A DNA stretch of 64,000 nt from Neurospora crassa OR74A (lineage: Eukaryota; Ascomycota; Sordariomycetes; Sordariales; Sordariaceae): assembly GCF_000182925.2 (NCBI RefSeq), contig NC_026504.1, forward strand, positions 620,001-684,000. Direction: 5' to 3'. Under the pieces are notes generated by a model that was not told the DNA's origin, searched no databases, and saw only the letters and a list, made by a program, of their open reading frames with translations. The position numbers were made by a program, and so were the translations under genes. Of this stretch, positions 1 to 10,731 are shown piece after piece (within the stretch, counting starts at the first letter, position 1; each line of letters starts with the position of its first letter).

Positions 1-880
1 TTCTAGCTTCGGAATTCCAACCTATCGGCAGCCAAGTGGGAACCGTTTGACACATTTGACATAATCATTCTGCAGCCGCACAATGCTTTGATACATGGCA
101 GACACTACTATACGACATGCGCCCTATACTTGTCACCTTCGATCAAATGAAATGACATGCGTACAATCAGTCACGATTAGTAAGGTAAGTTCCTCCTCAA
201 GAGAAGAAAGAAAGGAGTGAGAGGGGATGAAACGATGATGAAAGTTCATAGGTACCAAACTTGAACTTCTCGGAGGTACAGAACCCCATACTGCCGTTAA
301 TGTTAATCCCACAACTTCAACTTCGAGATATCTACCCATTTCCCCCCTCCCATGTCTCTTTGATCAAATGTGGAGGTAGCAAATATCAATCTCGCAACGT
401 TGCCATGGCCCAAGGTGTGTAGGTACATCTGAGGTGACTGTTCCATCATTCCATAATTCCAACCATCCATATCTCGTTTTGTCCTGTCCACTTCACCGGG
501 TTATGTAGAGGTAACCGTGTCCATGAAGCTGGCGTCAGGGTCCCAGATCAATGGGACATGGTGAGGGAACCGTTGCTCGACCTGGACCACAAGTGACCAC
601 TGACCCGACAGGCCGACAAGGACGTAGCGTGATGCGACCCTGTGGGGGACCGGTGATTTCCAGGTCTTCACGTGCGAAAAAAAAAAGGGGATGTAATTCC
701 CGCGCCATGTGGGATTGAGTGCCTGCAGTGGTCGGCTTGAGGTAGGTAGCGATGTTCCATCGAGCGTTTAGATTCGACCGCCGAGGATGGGCAGTTGGGC
801 ACGAGACGTCGATATCGAATCGTGAGCATTCGGTAGGTGTCTTGGGAATGAAGAAGGTTTAGGTAGGCAGATGAAAGGGT

Positions 881-908
881 GGGGGGGGGGGGGGGGGGGG
901 GGGGGGGG
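881..908. repeat. Poly-G tract (28 G)
   Basis: An uninterrupted run of 28 guanines in intergenic DNA. A run this long is prone to length change and to sequencing error, so its exact length is uncertain. Confidence 0.9.
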
Positions 909-1089
909 CATGAGACGGTTGTCCCCTTGATGGGCGGGATCTTATCTCGGACCTTGTGCTTGTTCAGTGTCTTTCCAAGTTCAGGCCGGTATCAAGGGGG
1001 TGAATGAGAGGTAACTAGTCGACTGGAGCGAGACCTCGAAAGGGAAAATGGACGGTGGTTAAGATGCACATGAAAGGGTTCATGGGGAA

Positions 1090-1113
1090 GCATCGCATCG
1101 CATCGCATCGCAT
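1090..1113. repeat. GCATC pentanucleotide repeat
   Basis: Four perfect GCATC units followed by a partial fifth; a small intergenic microsatellite. Confidence 0.85.
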
Positions 1114-2048
1114 GGATGGGAAGCAGGTGCGATCACCGGACGGATAATCAGGCACCGGATATACCTAACCAGGCACCAGGCACCAGGTACCAAAGTGTTC
1201 AGAGGTATTATCTCCAGCGGGAGGTGGCAAGATGTTTTTGTCTTGGTCTTTGCCACCTGGGGTTCATTATCGGCACGAACATTCATATTCCCGGTTGTTC
1301 ATATCATTATCCCCGAAGCCCCGGATGTGGCAAATCCAAGTGCCGTCGGATCTGGATCATAGATCTGGGGAAGTCATCTATCAACCCCTCCGCATTGGGA
1401 GGTCCCGTCGTGCACACAATCGCCGGTGATGCATGGGTGTATAGGTATGTGCCCGGGCTCGGCCAAATAGCGAGAAAAGTGGCCGCCATCTTCAAACTGT
1501 TTCGATGTGTGATATCGAATTTGACAATCTCCGGTGCATGCACACAAGACCATCACTTATCCATCATCAACTGAAGTGTCAGTAGTCGCAGTCTCGTGCG
1601 CATGGGCAGACGTTGTTCGGTTGTTGATAAAGGTTTGTTGATAAAGGGAATAAATACCACCCTACCTAGGTAGGTACGGTCAGGTACACCACCAATCATC
1701 GATGGTCGTTACATCTTCTCCACGGGGACCATTGAGCAAACATGCAACGTTACCCGGATATTGCGATTTGTCTAGACTCTGGATGCGGGTATCATTGCAG
1801 TGCCGATGATAGTCTCTCCTGGGATATTCGAATTGAAACGTGGGCAACCGAATACTCAGGACGACGTCTGGAATTGATGCTGGTTGAGCAAGCAAGAACA
1901 AAAACAACGTTTCCTACCTACCTATTCGCGGAAGATAAACACAGGATAGAACCTAGCAAAAGAGTCAGATAAGAGCAGACGAAATCGAAGGGAACATCAA
2001 ACCCATCCGCATCACTACGCAAGACTTACCATACCCTAGGTAAACGCC

Positions 2049-3387
2049 TCATAGAACCCCATCCATCAACCACCCCCTAATAATCTTCATAACCTCCTCC
2101 CTCTTCTCCATCCCATCCCTCACCAGCTCCTCATCCCCAAACCGCCCCACGCCATCCTGATCATACCCATGAATCGCATCCGGCACCAACAACCACCTAT
2201 ATCTCCTCTTCACTTGCCCTTCGTCCACTTCCACCCGCCAATGAAACCTCTCATCCTCCAACTCCAACTTTCCCTTTTCCTCACCCACCTCTTCCCTCCC
2301 CAACATGTCCTCCACCCCCGGCACCTTTTTCCCTCCCAACTTGCACGCCATCCGCCACGCCTCGCCCCCCAACATATCCAGCTCACAAGCAATCACAAAC
2401 ACATTCGCAGGAAACTTTTCCCTTCCCTTTACTACTACTACCTTTTCCGCCCCTTCTGCGGTTGCTTCTTCCACACTGACAGCATAAACCGGACTCAACA
2501 ACGGATCCCCCATCTTTTGCCCGGGGGAAACATAAGCCCAATCAAACATGCCCGACAAGCCCATCAAGAAATCCGTGTCTTTTCCCCTAAACCCGCCCAG
2601 CGCCGGTTTATACCGTCTCGATTTTGTCGCTTTGGTCTCCGAAGGCGTGACAAAGTCCAGCACGGGGTACATGGGCACCACAGCCTTGAGTAGTGGGCGA
2701 ATGTTTGGTAATTGCGAGACGGCCAAGGCCAAGTTCCCGCCGGCGCTCCACCCCGCAATGGCGACGCGGTTGAGGTCGATGCCGGGCAGGTCATCTGACT
2801 TGAAAAGGTCCAGAATGACGGCTTCGAGATCGTGGATTGCTGTTGGGAATGGGTAGGAAGGGGCTTTGCGGTAGTCGAGGGCGATTACGCAAAAGGGAGT
2901 GTCGCCTTCTTGGGCAAGTTGGACAAAGCGCCGGTTCCAACTGTCGTTGTCGTAGGGTGAGCCGAGGACGAAGCCGCCGCCGTGGATGGTGAGTAAGGTG
3001 GGTAGTTTTGTGGGACATGGACCATCTTCGCCCGAGTGTGATTTGGGGAGGAATACCCTGTTTGTATGTGTCAGTTGATCACTAGGATAACTTCCTGAAT
3101 GGTTCAGTTAGGTAAGAATAGGTAAATGAGGGGCCATACCGAACGGGCAACTGCGGTCTTGAAGGATACGCCTTGATGATATCCGGGTTGGTAGGGGATG
3201 AGCCCAAGTAGTCGGTCTTGATGGCCGTGATCAAGTTGAGTGGAGTCTTGATGAGCTTGGTGATGCCGTAAGCCAATGCGCCGTACTTGAGCTTCTGGGT
3301 GAGTGGGAGTGATGGGGCGACATGGATCTCCTCCGAGCCAGTTGGGCCAGCAGTGTCGAGGGCGGCGGCGGGGGGTATAGCGGCCAT
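2049..3387 (-). CDS. Alpha/beta hydrolase (HSL-like, alpha/beta hydrolase fold-3)
   Basis: Two exons, 3387..3140 and 3057..2049, give a 418-residue protein. The intron starts GTATGG and ends CAG, and joining restores the frame through an Arg codon (QLPVR-VFLPK). The protein has the oxyanion-hole motif HGGGF at residues 108-112, a nucleophile elbow GWSAGG with Ser187, and a C-terminal DAIHGY segment that probably supplies the catalytic His. This arrangement is that of the hormone-sensitive-lipase-like family of esterases, lipases and deacetylases; the acidic member of the triad was not placed. The N-terminal 60 residues are hydrophobic in part (YGALAYGITKLIKTPLNLI) and may attach to membrane. 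The substrate cannot be read from the sequence. It could be a steryl-acetate or small-ester hydrolase; that is inference only. The start is the first ATG in the exon-1 frame. Confidence 0.88.
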
Positions 3388-4463
3388 GGCGGGCGATTAG
3401 AGGTAGGTATCTACAGGTTGGTACTTAGGTATTGATGATGACGAGAAGCCTTGTAAGGTAGAAGGAGGCTTGGTGTTGTTCGCTGTTGCCAGATGCCCGC
3501 TGGCCAAGGACAGACAGACTGGCTGTGGTGTAGTGTAGATGGATGCTCGGCAATGTGGATGCCAATGCTGGCTGTCGGGAAATATGTAAGTCCGCTCATT
3601 GGTTGGACACATCGGGAGGGGGGACAAAAGCCCCGAGGGTTAGGGGACAAGGCAACCTAAAAGCCCGAAAAGTCGGGATCGATCTCCGCACGCTGAATCC
3701 ATCCACCTGTCCTGTCGAGGCCGGGGGCGGGCATGGGTGATCCGATCGGGAGCCACGGTCTAGGGGGGCACAAGGTGCCTTACCTACCCCGCACACAGCC
3801 TAGGTAGGAGGGAGCATGCCAGCGGGGTTGAAACACCCACCCGCATGTTAGCCAAGGCAGGCCGGGCACTGGCAGGTACAAAAGGTTCATTTTAGTGGGA
3901 AATTGTTAGACATATGACATCGTCCAAATCGGACCATAAACACCTCGCCAATCAATCCGGACCTCAGGGCCATCTTTTGGTTCCGGAAAAAGAAAAAGAA
4001 AATAAAGAAAGAAAAAATGGAAAGAGAAGGACCTTGCATACCTACAAAAGGAACCTACAAAAGGAAACCAAGGAGCTCATTCACCTTGCACAATGAATGC
4101 TTCGGTCTGTAAGTGACCTAGGTCGGACGTTGGCCATGTTGGTCAATGACGGATGGAGGTACCTTATCGCGTCGTCTTGCTGTCGGTCTTTCTGAAGACA
4201 GGGAATGAAGGATTATAAGCCATCGATCGCTGAAAACAGTCCAAATTCAAGAGGTAATATCATGTCTGAAGCAAACCAAACCCGCTGAAACGCCAAAACC
4301 AACGCTAAACGCAACATACCGACCCAACCGAGTCCCCAGCATCATAACAGCAACAAGGTCATGGTCTCGTTAATACAACAGCATCGCCAGCACCCATATT
4401 GTGCATCATCATCATTGCCTACCCAAAACCTTGGAGAAACCACCAAAAAGGACCGTCGCTTGC
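3388..4463. other. Intergenic region
   Basis: Promoter side of the hydrolase gene and 3' side of the GH31 gene. Short ORFs only. It contains a purine-rich AAAGAAAAAGAAA patch near 3987-4020. No RNA gene or mobile element was seen. Confidence 0.5.
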
Positions 4464-7400
4464 TCAAACAAACTCATAGCTCTGCTCACTCCTGGCATCT
4501 TCATCCCACTCATCCTCGCTCTTGACCACGTCGTCCGTCTTCGGCACCACCACCCCCTTCTCTTGCAGCAGCACCACTTCGTTCATCACCTCAACAGCAT
4601 TCCCCTCACTCCGCCCATCAGCCCCCCAAATCTCCAACACTGCTTTCTTCACACTCATCGGCACGCTCGCCAACTCCCACAACCTCTGCACCCTCTCCTT
4701 CACCGGTCCTCCATCCCTCGTCACCAGGTTATAAATGACTTCCTTCATCGGGTATTCCATCTCGCACCTGTACAGCATATCATGCAATCTCGCCGCTATA
4801 TTGACAACATCCAACTGTAGATCTTTACCGAGGCTGAACTCCCTCTTCTTGTCCGCAATGTCGCCGCCGAAGGCGTGGGTGCCCAGGTACATGGTAGTGG
4901 TGTGCAAAGACTTGGGAGGGGAGGCATCCCCGAATCGTTCACGGACTCGTTCGCGGAATCGGTCAAACTTCTGTACATCGGGGCGGCCAGTGAACTTGGG
5001 CCGATCGTCATTCCCATCAACAACGTTCTTGCACAGGTCCTTGGTGCACCCCAGCAGCTCGACCCTCCAATCCCGGCCTTGGCCCTGTCCATTGACCTCA
5101 GGTCCAATGCTAAGAACGCCCTCCTTTTGATTCCACCGGATCGGGGTGCGCACCAAAGTGGAGGGGTCAGGCCGGTCAGCCTTGGCCGCTGGCACGGTAC
5201 TGCTTGGCTCCTCCACCAGCTCAAAGTAGGCATCTGCGCCAACAACAAGTTGGATGGTGATCGCTTGGGGCCGGCTATTACCGTGTTTGTCGTATTTCGC
5301 AGATTTAGCCGTGTCCAGCGGGATAATGGTTCCCTCCTTGGCAAAGACGGGAATCTCCGACAGAGGCCGGTGGATGTCCACGTAGCGGCCTCCATCGTAG
5401 ACGAGACTGGGCTGGAGAATGTCAATGTAACGACGGCCCGTGTTGGGAAGCCAGGCGCGGACGCTGCCCATGAGCGTGGCTGGATCGTTTGGCGTAGTAA
5501 TTGGCGCAACCATCAGATCGGGACCAAAGTAGTATTGGTTGGGCACCGTGTAGGCCTCTTCGTCCTTGTGGTTCCAGTACATGGGTTGCACCAGGGGCTC
5601 GAATTCATAGCAGGCGCGCACGTTCATGGTGTAGAGGAACGGGATGAGGCGGTAGCGAAGTTGGAGGTAGTCCGTCATCACCTTGCGGGCTTCGGGCTCG
5701 TACAGCCATGGCTCCTTGGAGTTCCACTGACTCTTTTCCGAGTGCAGCCTCAAAATGGGCGAGAAGCAGCCAAACTGGACCCAGCGCGCCGTCAGCTCGT
5801 TGGAGCGGACACCAGCGTAATGTCCGCCAATGTCGTGACTCCACCAGCCATAGCCAATGTTGGACGCTGTCGCTGTGAACTCGGGCTGGAAGTGCAACGA
5901 GGCCCAGGTGATGAGCGTGTCGCCAGAGAAGCCGATGGGATAGCGATGGGAGCCGGCGCCGGCGTAACGGGAAAAAGTGATGGGCGTCGCAGTAGCTTTG
6001 ACGTTGCGACGGCTGGTAAGGTAATGATAGTGGTTGAGCACCCAGAGGGGGTCAACGCCAGGAATGCGCGATCGGTTGCCCTGTTGCCAGTCAATCCACC
6101 AAAAATCGATGCCCTCATCCTCCAAATTGGCCTTGAGAATATCAAAGTAAGCGTCGAGGAACTTTTTGTCGGTGCAATCAAACCGAATCGGTTCTTCCTT
6201 TGACGTGTCGTGACCCAGGGCCTTGGCCACAATCTTGTATTGGTCTTCAAAGGCCCGAATGCCGTCTGCCGGATGATCATTGACAGTCACCTTGAGACCC
6301 ATGTCATGGAGATTGCAGAGGAAGTTTTCGGGCATGGGGAACAAGTCGGGATTCCAGCTGTAACCTGTCCATCCGGAACCGTACTTGGCAGGGATGTTGA
6401 CCTTGTGCCAGTCCATGTCGATCACGGCAACACTGAGGGGGATTTTCTCGGTTGCGAACCTCCTCATGACAGCCAGGTATTCCTTGTCCGAGTAGGCATG
6501 GTACCTGGACCACCAGTTTCCAAGAGCCCATCGAGGAAGCAACGGCTGACCGCCCGACAGACGGTAAAAGTCCTTGATGGCAGCTTTGTGATCGCCGTGG
6601 TAGGCAAAGAGATAGCCATCCTTGCGGCCCGGTTTCCTGGTTGCGATCCATCCATCTTCGAACAGCATGGAGGCGCTGTCATCGAGCACGGCGTAGGCTT
6701 TGCGTGACAAGATGCCCGGCTCGAGAGGAATGCGCCCGTCGGCCCGGTCCAGGGTTCGGGCTGTACCGCCCAGATCGCCGTAGCTCTTGCCGTCGTAGCG
6801 CCACACATCGTCGCCAACCTTGACCGTCAGGCCGGAAGACGAGAATTCGTTCTTGTCGTAGGTGAGATGGAAGTGTTTGGTCATGATCTCCAGTTTATCT
6901 TTGTTGTCGTCGACCTTGAACTCGGGGGTAGGGAACGACCTGAAAAATGCCGTTGTGGAAGCACGGTCTTCGAAGCCGCCATCTTCGGACCACTCGAATC
7001 GAACAAGCTTATCGGTGAGAAGGCTGAAACGGTAGTGGCCCTTTTGCCCTTGACCTGTGACAACCGATTTCGGATTCGTGACAGGGTCGGCCGCAAAGGA
7101 ATATCGACTGGGGACATGGTCTTGGGGCTTATCGGTCGTCTTGTTTGCGAATGAATATCGGCTGGGCAGGTCTTTGGGGGGCTCAATGGTGGCGTTTTTG
7201 GGGAGAGGCTCGGGTGTCTGTTGGGAAATTGGGCCTTGAGCGACATGGCCTTGAGGGTTTGGTTGAGAATGAAGGCGCTCGCCGAGGAACCTGCTTGCCA
7301 TGGCAAGAAGTTTATTGTCAAGGTCCCCATGATTGCTGAGACGGTTTCTGATTTCTTGATTGCGAGCAATGCTTGATACTGCCAAGCGGCGTGCTTCAAT

Positions 7401-8279
7401 CAGTTCGTCCTGGAAATCTTTGAAGGATCTTGGGGGGCTGCTCCGGGGCAAAGGGAACGGTAGCGGATCTGGCTGAACCGTTCCCGCTCGGGAAGATTCG
7501 GCGAGGGACTCTAGGATGCCGGCCCTGGTGCGTTCGAGGTGGAATTGCGAGCGTTCGATATGGACTCGCGAGCGCTCGAGGGATTCGCCAAGTTCTTCCA
7601 TTCTTTTTTGTGTTTCCCCCAACTGGGTCGACAATGACACGGGGACTTGTACCGGGGCTTTGGTTGTGGAATCTGGCTGGCGTTTTGGCTCGGATGACGC
7701 CCATGCGAAAGAGTGACCATTATGGCAGAAAGCCGTGGTAGGGGTGTCGGGTTTTGACTGCGCAGGGGCTTCCGGTTGGCACTCTGGTTGCCGTGTTGTC
7801 ACGGATGGTACAGCCCACGCATACGAATGACCATTGTGCGAGAAGCTGTGCTGGGGGGTGGGTTGACTGAAAGTGGTCGCATCGTCTGGCTGACGTTTTG
7901 AGACGGGCGGCGGCGCCCAAGCAAAGATGTGGCCATTGTGCGAGACAAACGTGTTCGCGCCTGGTTTTGACTCGGTTGTTTGCGAATATGCGCTTGTGGA
8001 CTGCGGCTGTTGTTGATTGAGAGCTGGAGCGGTAACAATAGCAGTTTCGGTGGATGGATCGACGGTGTCTTTCTTGGGGGCGTTGTTTGTTGTGCTTTTT
8101 GGGGCGACATGTTTTGTCGGATCATGGAGAATGGCTGCTACCACAAGTCGACTGGGGATTCGAGCCGGTGGAGGTTTGGTAACTGGAGGCGCCCAGGCAA
8201 AGAAATTGCCATTGTGCCAGAAGCCATCTTGGGCCGCGGTAGAATTCTGCTTCTCCTGGTCGTCGGCGGCGGCGGACAT
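4464..8279 (-). CDS. GH31 family glycoside hydrolase with N-terminal HNGHxFAW repeats
   Basis: One uninterrupted 1271-codon frame; the first true ATG is at 8279 (the frame runs open a little further upstream, but only with a TTG). The C-terminal two thirds is a glycoside hydrolase family 31 barrel. Blocks GNWWSRYHAYSDKEY, DMDWHKVNIP, FWWIDWQQGN (putative nucleophile Asp at about residue 730) and GFSGDT (putative acid Asp at about 787) match the usual GH31 order, followed by beta-sandwich domains. There is no signal peptide, so the enzyme is probably intracellular, and alpha-glucosidase or alpha-xylosidase activity is likely but unproven. The first 400 residues are unusual: four copies of a motif close to F-x-HNGH-x-F-A-W-A (residues 20-31, 111-122, 146-156, 184-194) separated by Pro/Ser/Thr/Gln-rich linkers, then a Glu/Arg heptad-like stretch (about 220-265) that may form a coiled coil. 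The family core does not normally carry these. Confidence 0.9.
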   Translation of the reverse strand: MSAAADDQEKQNSTAAQDGFWHNGNFFAWAPPVTKPPPARIPSRLVVAAILHDPTKHVAPKSTTNNAPKKDTVDPSTETAIVTAPALNQQQPQSTSAYSQTTESKPGANTFVSHNGHIFAWAPPPVSKRQPDDATTFSQPTPQHSFSHNGHSYAWAVPSVTTRQPECQPEAPAQSKPDTPTTAFCHNGHSFAWASSEPKRQPDSTTKAPVQVPVSLSTQLGETQKRMEELGESLERSRVHIERSQFHLERTRAGILESLAESSRAGTVQPDPLPFPLPRSSPPRSFKDFQDELIEARRLAVSSIARNQEIRNRLSNHGDLDNKLLAMASRFLGERLHSQPNPQGHVAQGPISQQTPEPLPKNATIEPPKDLPSRYSFANKTTDKPQDHVPSRYSFAADPVTNPKSVVTGQGQKGHYRFSLLTDKLVRFEWSEDGGFEDRASTTAFFRSFPTPEFKVDDNKDKLEIMTKHFHLTYDKNEFSSSGLTVKVGDDVWRYDGKSYGDLGGTARTLDRADGRIPLEPGILSRKAYAVLDDSASMLFEDGWIATRKPGRKDGYLFAYHGDHKAAIKDFYRLSGGQPLLPRWALGNWWSRYHAYSDKEYLAVMRRFATEKIPLSVAVIDMDWHKVNIPAKYGSGWTGYSWNPDLFPMPENFLCNLHDMGLKVTVNDHPADGIRAFEDQYKIVAKALGHDTSKEEPIRFDCTDKKFLDAYFDILKANLEDEGIDFWWIDWQQGNRSRIPGVDPLWVLNHYHYLTSRRNVKATATPITFSRYAGAGSHRYPIGFSGDTLITWASLHFQPEFTATASNIGYGWWSHDIGGHYAGVRSNELTARWVQFGCFSPILRLHSEKSQWNSKEPWLYEPEARKVMTDYLQLRYRLIPFLYTMNVRACYEFEPLVQPMYWNHKDEEAYTVPNQYYFGPDLMVAPITTPNDPATLMGSVRAWLPNTGRRYIDILQPSLVYDGGRYVDIHRPLSEIPVFAKEGTIIPLDTAKSAKYDKHGNSRPQAITIQLVVGADAYFELVEEPSSTVPAAKADRPDPSTLVRTPIRWNQKEGVLSIGPEVNGQGQGRDWRVELLGCTKDLCKNVVDGNDDRPKFTGRPDVQKFDRFRERVRERFGDASPPKSLHTTTMYLGTHAFGGDIADKKREFSLGKDLQLDVVNIAARLHDMLYRCEMEYPMKEVIYNLVTRDGGPVKERVQRLWELASVPMSVKKAVLEIWGADGRSEGNAVEVMNEVVLLQEKGVVVPKTDDVVKSEDEWDEDARSEQSYEFV

Positions 8280-10731
8280 GGCGATTGCAAATTCGTATGG
8301 ATACAATATACGGAGCTTATTACCGGGATAGGGCAGCAGTCAGTTCTACTCCCTCTAGGGCGCCCGGATAAGCAGGATCAAAGGGACGGGAGACGGAAGC
8401 AATGAGGGTTGAAATCGAAACTTGAGGTCTGTTGAGCCTGATGAAGATACTGCAGTGGCGATGATAATAATGATAATGATGGGTGGGAGCTGGAGGAGGA
8501 GAGAAGGCGGAGGGAACAACTGGTCGGTTTCGGTGTTTCAGCAGCATCAGCTCATGGCCCTCTCACCGTCCACGTAGTTCTGGCGTTAAACCGTTTTGGG
8601 GGGTTATCTTCGGTTTAGTTAGGTGCGTTCCTTGGCGGCGTCGTCGTCGATCATGTGCCCGTCGGGTCCCTTATCCCGCAATTTGATAGGACCGGCCGCC
8701 CTGAAGGAACGGGCATCCAATGTTTACAGCGCAGATAAAACAACCTAATGGTTGACAGCTGCTAGGTAGCACCTATCCAATGGACACGCTGCAGTGCTAG
8801 AGTTAGGTACCCCAATTCCCCCAATTCCAGGCCTCTACACGTGTTAGTCCTGCTCTGGGCACGTATCACGGTGCGGGGAAAACCCCCGCTCAGATCCCCT
8901 CTCTTCCAACGCTCCGCTTATCAACGGCACCTCCCGCTTATCGACCCAAGTCTGTCTCTTCCCTTTCCGTCCATCTTCCACTTCCAACATGCAGATACGG
9001 AGATGACAGCAGTGTCGGTTTCGATATCGACGTCAGTCCTGGAATCCCATCGGCCACGCTGATTGTGCTCGCCGGGTTAGTGACATCCGATGTGCCCAGA
9101 ACCACCGGGCACCTCCGACACATGACCTCGGCCCCGGCCTAGTTCCCGCTTCTGACCTCCGTGTGCTCCGGTCACCCTGTCTTTGTCTGGTTGGAACCAT
9201 TTCAGTGGAGGAGACATTTACCCTACCACAGCTGAAGGAGAGATGCGAAAGAATTATATAGACATACATCACACCAATTACTCCGGTCCTTCACCGCATC
9301 TTCAATGTCTTTTTCTCTGTTCTGTCAGATGTTTCACCTGATGCCTTTTCGTATGCCACCATCCTTGCAGCATGAGTGTGAACTAGTGGAGTCCATAGGG
9401 TAAGTTGTTTTTATACTCACCTCACCTCATCGCACATGAAGCAACACAAACTTGAAGTAAAAGCTACCCAACTAGCAGTGTTCTAGAAGCTGAAGAAACA
9501 TAGTTCCAGGTTCCGTCAACCGCGATCATGGTGTTACATACTAACATTCAGGAACAATGCCTTCCCAGGGATACCTTACCACATCCCACGATATACATAC
9601 AAGGGTGCCATAACCAAGCAGGGTCGAAGCCTCCACTTGCCATAACACCGTTCCCTCTTTCACCTGGGTTTTCAAAATGTCGGGACTCTTATCATAGAGT
9701 TTATCATCAGTCATGATCCAAAAGACTACGAAACAACCGAGGAACTTGAGCAACACTGGACAGGAAGGAAGTGGTTGTCAGGGATTGGCCAGCAAAGACA
9801 CAATTCCATAGCCGATGCGGCACCGACGTGCGGACCGCTCGGACTCTGAAACCAACCACTTCAAAAGATTTTCATCATCACGGCCCCACCACCGCCACGG
9901 TGCCGGACTGCCGGTGGGATCGGAGTCCAGTGTGCTCCCTTGTATCGGCCGAGGAAAGCTTCTTTTTACTTTGCCACGCCGCGTTGCCACGCCCGCGGTG
10001 GAGACACCAACTTACTATTATGCCTACAGTATTCGATGACATCGAAATCAAGTGGTTCGAGAGTGGAAAAGTCCAGAAACTAGGTAACGAACCACATGCA
10101 CATTCGGAACCGAGTTGGCGGGAATAATCATGGATGAAGAACTAGACATACACTACATAACTGACAGTTGATGCTCCACTTCCATAAGATCGGTCGGGCC
10201 ATCCATTCCTTCAAATACGGGTACCCGACCTTCTACAATTACTCACACCCACTCCATCTCGCGGTGAGCTTTTGTTAGGTACCTCTCACTCAGCCACTTA
10301 TCCATGTCTTATCGAGAAGGGGGTTATCAAGAACAGCGCCTTCTCTCAGGTCTCCAGAACTCATCGTACCAAAAGGGTTGATGCGACCCAACAAACTGCA
10401 GCTGTTCCTTCCTGTCAGGGTCACCGCCTTTGATCGGATCCAAGTTGCCGGGGTACATTCCTATAAGGGAATCTCAACACTGGACCCGACCTTTGCTCTC
10501 CACCCCACCTGCCACCATAAAACTGCTGTCTCGGTCTCAACTTCCGACGTCGATCCTTCAGCCAACTGTGACTCGATCTTTCTTTCTTTCAAAAGCAACT
10601 TTTTACGTCTAGGTTCCTTTCCTGGGCCATTTTCCAACATCTCAGTACAACACCCACTCTTTGCGACAAGTACATGTACCGCGTTGCCTCACTTGACCAA
10701 TTTCAACTGAAGCAAGAGACTGGAAAGCGCC
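8280..10731. other. Divergent promoter region between GH31 and MFS genes
   Basis: About 2.4 kb between two divergently transcribed genes. No convincing long gene. A possible small spliced ORF begins with ATG at 10021 (MPTVFDDIEIKWFESGKVQKL, then a GTAACG donor near 10085), but it would end a few codons after the only obvious acceptor (about 27 residues), so it is not called as a gene. The last 300 bases before the MFS start are CT-rich, as expected for a fungal promoter. Confidence 0.5.

Larger units (their letters stand above)
1..2048. other. Intergenic region, no supported gene
   Basis: No ORF here has a recognisable domain, an intron pattern or a conserved motif; the longest (about 150 codons near 1116-1574) overlaps equally long ORFs on the other strand and looks random. 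The stretch holds a run of 28 G (881-908), a short GCATC tandem repeat (1090-1113) and a TACCTAGGTAGGTA motif near 1664-1677. It lies downstream (3') of the minus-strand hydrolase. Confidence 0.6.

Noticed and set aside
4875-6203. 442-codon plus-strand ORF antisense to the GH31 gene
   Set aside because: It overlaps the GH31 catalytic core, whose motifs are all intact, and shows no recognisable domain.
10021-10190. Possible small spliced ORF starting MPTVFDDIE
   Set aside because: Only one plausible acceptor is present, and splicing to it stops the frame after about six codons; too little to support a gene.
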